From contig JAKABA010000138.1 of the NCBI GenBank assembly GCA_021802115.1, positions 1 through 10,164 on the forward strand: DNA of 10,164 bases, written 5' to 3'. This DNA is from a bacterium (lineage in GTDB: Bacteria; Chloroflexota; Dormibacteria; UBA8260; Bog-877). The notes beneath the pieces were generated by a model. The model did no database searches and was not told the DNA's origin. It saw only the letters and a program-made list of their open reading frames with translations. The translations under genes and the position numbers were made by a program. Shown here piece after piece: positions 5,244-10,164 of this stretch (positions within the stretch are counted from its first letter, which is position 1; each line of letters begins with the position of its first letter).

Positions 5244-7148
5244 CTAGGCGAGCACCGCGGCGGCGCACCTGCCCGCCTCCACAAAGGACCACCGCCGGCT
5301 CCCCGGCGAGGGGATGCAGTTGGTGAAGTAGCGTGCACCCTCAGTCAGGGGGCCGAAGACCCAAATCCGCTCCTGCTCGCGGCCCTGAGCGTCGAGGGGG
5401 TGGGACTCTCTGGTGAGGCTCACCCCTCCCGCTGCTGGCGAACTCGGCTCGATCCGCTGCAAACGGCCGGCGCGGAACAGGTTATCGATGAGGGTGGAGC
5501 TGGACCGGTCCACCATCGGGTCTTCCAGGAAGCCCCGGACCAGGATGTCCACCGTGGCCCGCACTTCGGTGTCAAGCGCGGTCGAGCGGATCTCGGCCCG
5601 GCCTCCCGGCATCCCCCTGACCGCGGGCGATGGACCATACGGGAAGGTGACGATGCCCGCCTCCACCAGCGCCAACAGCTGCTGGGCCCGCCGGGCGGGA
5701 GGACCTGCCACCAGACGGTTGATCCTGCTCCGCACGCCCGGGAAGAACTCCCGGTGCGACTCGGGGTCAAGTCCCCCGAACTCCACCGCGCGTCGGATCG
5801 GATCCCTGAGGAACCGCAGGACCTCAAACGCCCGCTTGACCGGACTGGTGCCGCCGTCACGGAGGGCCTCGGCCAGATCGCTCCCCACCAGCTGGACGAC
5901 GAAGCCCTCATAGTCGCGGGAGGATTTGAAACCCCGCGCCGGCTGCGGATAGAGGTGCTCAAGGGGCTCGAACCGCCCCAGCTGACGGGCGAGGCTTGCG
6001 ACCTCACCCGGGAAGGCACCCCGGCCCCAGGCCGAGATCAGGCGGGCACGGATCTCGGCAGCGGCCGGCGCCCCATGCGCCAGCAGGCCGGCCTGCGTGT
6101 AGTACTCCAGCTGCATCTCCCCAAGCAGGAGGGGCAGGAGGTCCCGCCGCCAGTTCAGGGGCGATCTCCCCTCCGGGCCCCGCAACTGGGACACCGCCTC
6201 CGCGGTCCAGATCCCAGGGCGATAAGCGGTGGTGGCGTTGCGCATCCCGACGGCCTTGGCCAGCGGGGGAAGGCCGGATCTGGAGAACATCGCAATCCGT
6301 GGCTCGTTCCCGCTGGGGATGTATCGGAGTCGACCGCCCCCGAGGTCCGCAAAGCTCCCACCCCGGCCACTGGTGAGCACGGTGAGGACATCCAGGCCCG
6401 AGAGCCCCATCCCACAGATGGCGATCTGGGTGGATGGACCGACGTCGACCCCCCGATCCATCGCCTGGCTAGGGGACAGAGCGATCAGATCGAAACCACT
6501 CTCGGGGCGGTTCCCTGTGTGCCCGGAGGTCAGCATCACCTGGTCGACCTCCAGCAGCTCGCCAGAGCTCAGGTGCACCACTTCCCCGCCGCGGCCCGTG
6601 GGACGCACATCGACCGCCTCCGCGGCGTGGAGCACCACCTCCGTCCCTCGGGGCGCGGACTGCACAAGCTGCTGGTAGAACCAACTTAGGTAGCGCCCCA
6701 CCACGCTGCGGGGTAGGAAGTCGTGCTCGGTCAGCTCACGCCCGCCGGCCTCGGGAAGGCAGAGGTCGTCGTGCCAGGAGTACCCGTTGCTTCGGGCCCA
6801 CTGAAGCAGGCCCACCTGGTACGGAAGGGTGGCCTCCTCCGGTTCCCCGGGCCAGAGCGAGATCTGCCCGCAAGGGGTGTTCATGATCAGGTGGGGAGGC
6901 AGGTCCAGGGCATAGACCCCAGGGCCGGGGGTGCCGGGCTCGACCACGTGGATCACGAGGTGGCGGCGGCCCGCCTCTGCGCGGCTTGCGGTGAGAAGCC
7001 GCTCCAGAACGGCGAGCCCCCAGGCTCCCATACCGATGATGGCGACCTCCGACACCCTCTCCTGCGCCTCCGCTGAACCCACGTCACGGTGGGGCCGGGA
7101 GGGACTCGTGGGAACGGGAGCCACTGTGCGCACCGCAAGCCTACCCAA
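5244..7148 (-). CDS. FAD/NAD(P)-binding oxidoreductase-like protein (PF13454/COG4529-type)
   Basis: This 634-residue protein has the architecture of a large, poorly characterised family of FAD/NAD(P)-binding proteins. The first dinucleotide fold has VAIIGMGAWGLAVLERL (35-51; GxGxxG at 39-44), with an acidic strand end VVE at 68-70. SWFYQQL lies at 155-161 and VMLTSGHTG at 204-212. A second Rossmann signature, IAICGMGLSGLD, is at 242-253. The C-terminal signature VFGPLTEGARYFTN, then WSFVEAGR, is usual near the end of these proteins. Related folds include N-hydroxylating monooxygenases, but the substrate here cannot be read from sequence. The start is TTG at 7148, with AGGAGG 5 bases upstream. 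It overlaps the 3' end of the MetY gene by 8 bases. A GTG at 7055 (AGGAG only 3 bases away) is a weaker alternative that would remove 31 non-conserved residues. The context suggests oxidation of a homoserine-derived product (inference). Confidence 0.82.
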   Translation of the reverse strand: MGRLAVRTVAPVPTSPSRPHRDVGSAEAQERVSEVAIIGMGAWGLAVLERLLTASRAEAGRRHLVIHVVEPGTPGPGVYALDLPPHLIMNTPCGQISLWPGEPEEATLPYQVGLLQWARSNGYSWHDDLCLPEAGGRELTEHDFLPRSVVGRYLSWFYQQLVQSAPRGTEVVLHAAEAVDVRPTGRGGEVVHLSSGELLEVDQVMLTSGHTGNRPESGFDLIALSPSQAMDRGVDVGPSTQIAICGMGLSGLDVLTVLTSGRGGSFADLGGGRLRYIPSGNEPRIAMFSRSGLPPLAKAVGMRNATTAYRPGIWTAEAVSQLRGPEGRSPLNWRRDLLPLLLGEMQLEYYTQAGLLAHGAPAAAEIRARLISAWGRGAFPGEVASLARQLGRFEPLEHLYPQPARGFKSSRDYEGFVVQLVGSDLAEALRDGGTSPVKRAFEVLRFLRDPIRRAVEFGGLDPESHREFFPGVRSRINRLVAGPPARRAQQLLALVEAGIVTFPYGPSPAVRGMPGGRAEIRSTALDTEVRATVDILVRGFLEDPMVDRSSSTLIDNLFRAGRLQRIEPSSPAAGGVSLTRESHPLDAQGREQERIWVFGPLTEGARYFTNCIPSPGSRRWSFVEAGRCAAAVLA

Positions 7149-8490
7149 CTGCTCCTCCTCCGGGGAAGGAAACGGCGCCGACGTGGCTCACGGCCAGGGC
7201 CTGGTCGATGTCCGCGATGAGGTCGTCTACATGCTCCAAGCCAACGGAGAGCCGGATGGCGTCCGGGCGGACCCCAGCCTGTTCGTGCTCCTCCGGGCTC
7301 AACTGACGGTGGGTGGTTGAAGCCGGGTGGCTGACCAAAGATTTGGCGTCGCCGAGGTTCACCAGCCTCTTGAAGAGCCTGACCGAATTGAAGAACTTGA
7401 GAGCCGCCTGATAGCCGCCGGCCACCCCGAAGGTCAGCAGCGCCACCGCGTGGTCGCCGAGGTACTGGCGCTGAAGCTCGTGGTTGGGATCGCCGGGCAG
7501 GCCGGCGAAGCTGACCCAGTCCACCCGGGGGTCCGCGGCGAGATAGGCCGCCACTTGGCGCGCGTTTTCCTCGTGGCGCGCCAACCTCACAGGAAGGGTC
7601 TCCAACCCCTGCAGAAGCAGGAAGGCATTGAAAGGGGCCAGGCTGGGGCCGAAGTTGCGCAAGCCGACCGTACGGCAGCGCACGATGTAGGCCCTGGCTC
7701 CGAACTCCTCTGTGTACACCACCCCGTGGAAGCAGGGTTCGGGCTGGCTGAATCCCGGGAAACGATCCGGATACCGCTCCCAGGGAAAGTTCCCGGAGTC
7801 GATCACCGCTCCTCCCAGGGTGGTGCCATGCCCACCGACCCACTTGGTGAGCGACTCCACCACTATGTCCGCGCCGTGGCGGATCGGCTTGAGCAGGATG
7901 GGCGTGGCCACGGTGTTGTCCACCAGGAGAGGGACACCGTGTTGGTGGGCCACCTCCGCCAGCCGCTTCAGGTCGACGATGTTGCCGGCGGGGTTGCCGA
8001 TGCTCTCGCAGAAGACGCCCACAGTGTTCTTGTCGATCAGCCGCCCCAATTCCTCGGGACGGTCCCCATCGGCGAACCTCACCTCGATCCCATATCTGGG
8101 AAGCAGGTGCCGGAACAGCGTGTAGGTGGCGCCGTACAGCTGGGGCAGGCTGACCAGGTTGGTGCCCGCGGTGGCGAGGTTGAGGACCGCCTGGGTCACC
8201 GCCGCCATCCCCGAGCCGAAGGTCACAGCCCCGATCCCACCTTCCAGCTCGGTGAGCCTCTCTTCCAGCACCGCGTTGGTGGGGTTGTTTATCCGGTTGT
8301 AGTGGAACCCAGGCGCCCGTAGGTCGAAGATCCCGGCGGCATGCTCGTCGTTGAGGAACTCGTGGGCCACGGTCTGGTAGATGGGTACCGCCACCGCCAG
8401 GGTGCTGTCGGGCGAGTAGCCGGCGTGCAGGACAGTGGTCTCGTCATGCATCGCCCGGGTCGGGGCCGACTCTCCCGCGGTCGCCACCAT
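7141..8490 (-). CDS. metY: PLP-dependent O-acetylhomoserine (thiol)-lyase family protein (MetY-type)
   Basis: This 449-residue protein belongs to the Cys/Met-metabolism PLP family (fold type I). MetY enzymes replace the acyloxy group of O-acetylhomoserine by sulfide or methanethiol, giving homocysteine or methionine. Signatures are ETTVLHAG (17-24), YNRINNPTNAVLE (64-76), FGSGMAAVTQA (91-101), DNTVATP (191-197), SLTKWVGGHGT (213-223) with PLP lysine Lys216, SLVSHPASTTH (384-394) and IRLSVGLE (412-419). Length and a long insertion near 230-265 fit MetY rather than the shorter cystathionine gamma-synthases. The frame is open upstream to 8853, but that extension lies over the preceding gene and has no homology. 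ATG at 8490 overlaps that gene's stop as TGATG, and a second ATG at 8451 would remove only 13 residues. Relatives such as RtxA (rhizobitoxine), LolC (loline) and Fub7 (fusaric acid) use the same chemistry with non-sulfur nucleophiles, so a biosynthetic role is possible. Confidence 0.9.
   Translation of the reverse strand: MVATAGESAPTRAMHDETTVLHAGYSPDSTLAVAVPIYQTVAHEFLNDEHAAGIFDLRAPGFHYNRINNPTNAVLEERLTELEGGIGAVTFGSGMAAVTQAVLNLATAGTNLVSLPQLYGATYTLFRHLLPRYGIEVRFADGDRPEELGRLIDKNTVGVFCESIGNPAGNIVDLKRLAEVAHQHGVPLLVDNTVATPILLKPIRHGADIVVESLTKWVGGHGTTLGGAVIDSGNFPWERYPDRFPGFSQPEPCFHGVVYTEEFGARAYIVRCRTVGLRNFGPSLAPFNAFLLLQGLETLPVRLARHEENARQVAAYLAADPRVDWVSFAGLPGDPNHELQRQYLGDHAVALLTFGVAGGYQAALKFFNSVRLFKRLVNLGDAKSLVSHPASTTHRQLSPEEHEQAGVRPDAIRLSVGLEHVDDLIADIDQALAVSHVGAVSFPGGGAVG
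7152..7159 (-). promoter_or_regulatory. Strong ribosome binding site for the FAD gene, inside the MetY gene
   Basis: Read on the - strand, AGGAGGAG lies here, with AGGAGG ending 5 bases before the TTG at 7148. It is formed by the Gly-Gly-Ala codons at the MetY C-terminus. It decides the TTG start and supports termination-reinitiation coupling with the MetY stop (TAG at 7143-7141). Confidence 0.75.
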
Positions 8491-10164
8491 CAGTAGGATT
8501 CCACGGCCACGGCCGGCAACCAGCCGGCAACCAGTCGCGAGCTCACCAATTGCAACCAGTTGCGGTAGAGGATCTCGGCCCCCGCCTCCCAGGAGCCTTG
8601 CACGAGCGGAGCGAGCTCCTGGATCGGGAACCGATCGCGACCCTGGTCGGCACGCGTGAGTGACGCGATCACCTCGTCCGCAGCCGGGGCGAAGTAGCCG
8701 GCCGGAGGCCGGGGCACGGGCAAGGTGGCTGTGGACCGGTACCGGTTCCAGTCCCGACGATACTCCCGGAGCAGGGTCAGGCGGTCGTACTCCGGATGCC
8801 CCTGGATGAGAACGAGGTGGCAGTCCCCCACCTCCCGGTCCACCACAGTCCACTCATCGCCGGAGGTGAGCACCGGGCGGTACCCGTGCCCCAAAAGCTG
8901 GCCCAGCCCGACTGTGTTCCAGTGAGAGTGGGGGATCGCTGTGTCCTCAGGCAGTGACCGGCTGAGTGGCGAGTCGGCCGACACTCTCCCTCGCTGGAGG
9001 CCGAAGCACTTGGCCGGGAGGAGCTGCCTTTCGATCCCATCCAACCAGTGGACGGCGGCGTGGGCCGCCAGGCAGGAAACCACCAGTGACCTGAGGCTGC
9101 CGACCCCCCATTCGATGACCTCGGCCAGGGCCCGGTAGTGGGGCTCGTCCTGGATGCGCCCCGCCAAGGGCTCGGTGCCACTGATCACCAGGGCATCGAG
9201 CCCCGCCTCCCTGAGCGCCTGGTGCGGGAGGTACCGCTCTCTGATCCGATCCGCGACCTGCGGGCCCCTCGGAATCCCTGGGAGCCAGTAGCGGGTGAGC
9301 TCCACGCGGGAGTCCCCAGCCGCCCTGGAGATGAGACCTTCGAACTGCCGCTCGGTCTCCTCGAAGGCCGGGTCGGGCATGTTGTTGACCAGCCCGACCC
9401 GGAGCCGGCTTGACCTGGAGCCCGCAGCGACATCGAGCGACCAATCGGCAGGACGGCTAGCGGCGGACGCCACCGGCACTCCGACCAGCGAAACCACCGC
9501 GCGTGGTGACAGTACGGGCTCCGGTGGCAACACCGCGACCGGGGAGGGCCTCCCCCACCCCCACTCGTGGAGAATCGTGCGCAGGACCCGGAAGCCGTCC
9601 CGGATGGTGTGCAGCTTGCTGATCCCGTGACGACGGATCGCCTCATGGCTGCCCACCTCGTGGATGCGCAGGCCCGCTCGGGCGGCGCGGCAGTTGATGA
9701 AGGCCTCGACTTCGAAGCCGTCACAGTCGGGGGTCACCACGGGCAGGCAGCGGGTCCAGAAAGCGTTCATCCCGTAACAGAGGTCGCTGAAGTGGGTGCC
9801 GTACAGGAGGTTCACCAGCTGCACCAGGCACCAGTTCCCCAGCTCGCGGAACCTGGTGATGTCGTCGCTGCCACCGCCTAGAGCGAACCTGGTTCCCTTG
9901 GCGTAGTCCGCACCGTCCAGCAGCGCCTCCACGAAGCGGGGGATCTCGGCCGGGTCCGCCGAGCAGTCGGCGTCCAGGGTGACGATCAGGTCGCCCCGGC
10001 AGGCGGCGAACCCAGTGGCCAGTGCCTCGCCCTTGCCCTTCCGGGCCTGGCGCAGGATCCTTCCATCGGGCAGGAGCTCCCTGAACACCTCGATCGTGCC
10101 GTCGGTGGAGCCTCCGTCGACGAGGATCACCTCGAAGATGTCTGACCCGATAGCGGGCAGCAAG
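8490..10164 (-). CDS. GT2 glycosyltransferase fused to a MetA-like homoserine O-acyltransferase (5' partial)
   Basis: One uninterrupted frame enters at the right edge and ends with TGA at 8492-8490. Residue numbers count from the TTG codon at 10163. Residues 1-205 are a GT2 (GT-A) transferase like polyprenyl-phosphate sugar synthases: VILVDGGSTDGT (12-23), KGKGEAL (42-48), DADCSAD (64-70, metal site), DLCYGMNAF (127-135), and HGISKLHTIRDGFRVLRTI (179-197). No membrane helices are seen. Residues ~206-253 are an Ala/Val/Pro-rich linker. Residues 254-545 match the MetA/HTS family, which acylates homoserine from acyl-CoA: VGLVNNMPD (256-264), VSCLAAHAAV (362-371) with nucleophile Cys364, CFGLQ (386-390), HSHWN (412-416), QGHPEYD (454-460) with His456 and Glu458, and a YRNWL C-terminus (533-537). 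The Lys after NxMP in classical MetA is replaced (DPA), marking a divergent branch. The acyl donor is undetermined. The fusion leads the operon, and its acyl-homoserine product would feed the MetY protein (inference). Confidence 0.87.
   Translation of the reverse strand, partial: LLPAIGSDIFEVILVDGGSTDGTIEVFRELLPDGRILRQARKGKGEALATGFAACRGDLIVTLDADCSADPAEIPRFVEALLDGADYAKGTRFALGGGSDDITRFRELGNWCLVQLVNLLYGTHFSDLCYGMNAFWTRCLPVVTPDCDGFEVEAFINCRAARAGLRIHEVGSHEAIRRHGISKLHTIRDGFRVLRTILHEWGWGRPSPVAVLPPEPVLSPRAVVSLVGVPVASAASRPADWSLDVAAGSRSSRLRVGLVNNMPDPAFEETERQFEGLISRAAGDSRVELTRYWLPGIPRGPQVADRIRERYLPHQALREAGLDALVISGTEPLAGRIQDEPHYRALAEVIEWGVGSLRSLVVSCLAAHAAVHWLDGIERQLLPAKCFGLQRGRVSADSPLSRSLPEDTAIPHSHWNTVGLGQLLGHGYRPVLTSGDEWTVVDREVGDCHLVLIQGHPEYDRLTLLREYRRDWNRYRSTATLPVPRPPAGYFAPAADEVIASLTRADQGRDRFPIQELAPLVQGSWEAGAEILYRNWLQLVSSRLVAGWLPAVAVESY
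9471..9482 (-). promoter_or_regulatory. Candidate internal translation start ahead of the MetA-like domain
   Basis: On the - strand GGAG (9482-9479) stands 5 bases before an in-frame GTG (9473-9471) in the linker between the GT2 and MetA-like domains. Starting there would give a 327-residue protein, close to the ~300-residue size of stand-alone MetA. GGAG and GTG are common in GC-rich coding sequence, so this may be chance. Confidence 0.25.

Noticed and set aside
4995..6689. Long open frame (564 codons) on the + strand opposite the FAD gene
   Set aside because: It is the antisense of a gene with clear FAD/NAD(P)-binding motifs. The translation is Pro/Arg/Gly/His-rich with no recognisable domain, as expected from antisense frames in GC-rich DNA.
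6953..7843. Open frame of 296 codons on the - strand overlapping the MetY and FAD genes
   Set aside because: It is an out-of-frame shadow of two well-supported genes; its Arg/Pro/Gly-rich translation shows no domain.
7327..8322. Open frame of 331 codons on the + strand opposite the MetY gene
   Set aside because: It is the antisense of strongly conserved PLP-enzyme sequence, with no start signal or recognisable product.
8491..8853. N-terminal extension of the MetY frame to 8853
   Set aside because: It lies fully over the MetA-like domain of the preceding gene, is Gly/Pro/Arg-rich, and has no homology. ATG at 8490 gives the normal family length.

Overview
The window is GC-rich, densely coding DNA with heavy use of G/C at third codon positions. 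At least three genes start with TTG and one with GTG. This fits a high-GC bacterium such as an actinobacterium, or a Chloroflexota/Dormibacterota-type soil lineage; the sequence alone does not decide which. No rRNA, tRNA, CRISPR array or intact insertion sequence was seen.

Left part, + strand. Positions 1-1034 are the 3' end of a nonribosomal peptide synthetase (NRPS): the C-terminal half of an adenylation domain, followed with almost no gap by a thioesterase-like domain. The carrier (PCP) domain expected between them is absent, and the thioesterase has lost its nucleophilic serine (GYRQGG where GxSxGG is expected) and its histidine. A Sfp-type phosphopantetheinyl transferase starts at the base after the NRPS stop codon. 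Next comes a secreted GH5-type beta-glycanase (signal peptide, Ig-like domain, Pro/Thr/Ser linker, catalytic barrel). A 518-base stretch without a convincing gene follows, possibly holding a worn transposase relic, and then a GT4-type glycosyltransferase that ends at 5239.

Right part, - strand, convergent with the left (4 bases between stop codons). Three overlapping genes are read from the right edge leftward. The first, running in from outside the window, is a single ORF joining a GT2 glycosyltransferase to a MetA-like homoserine O-acyltransferase. The second is a MetY-type O-acetylhomoserine (thiol)-lyase. The third is an FAD/NAD(P)-binding oxidoreductase-like protein. The overlaps (TGATG, and an 8-base overlap with a strong ribosome binding site inside the upstream gene) point to translational coupling.

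Working model (inference): this is part of a natural-product or cell-surface biosynthetic locus. The - strand operon would activate homoserine by O-acylation, replace the acyloxy group in a PLP-dependent gamma-substitution, and possibly oxidise the product. The NRPS and its phosphopantetheinyl transferase would handle amino acids, and two glycosyltransferases are available for decoration. The GT2-MetA fusion and the PCP-less, catalytically stripped NRPS terminus are the most unusual items. An ordinary methionine-synthesis role for the MetA/MetY pair cannot be excluded.
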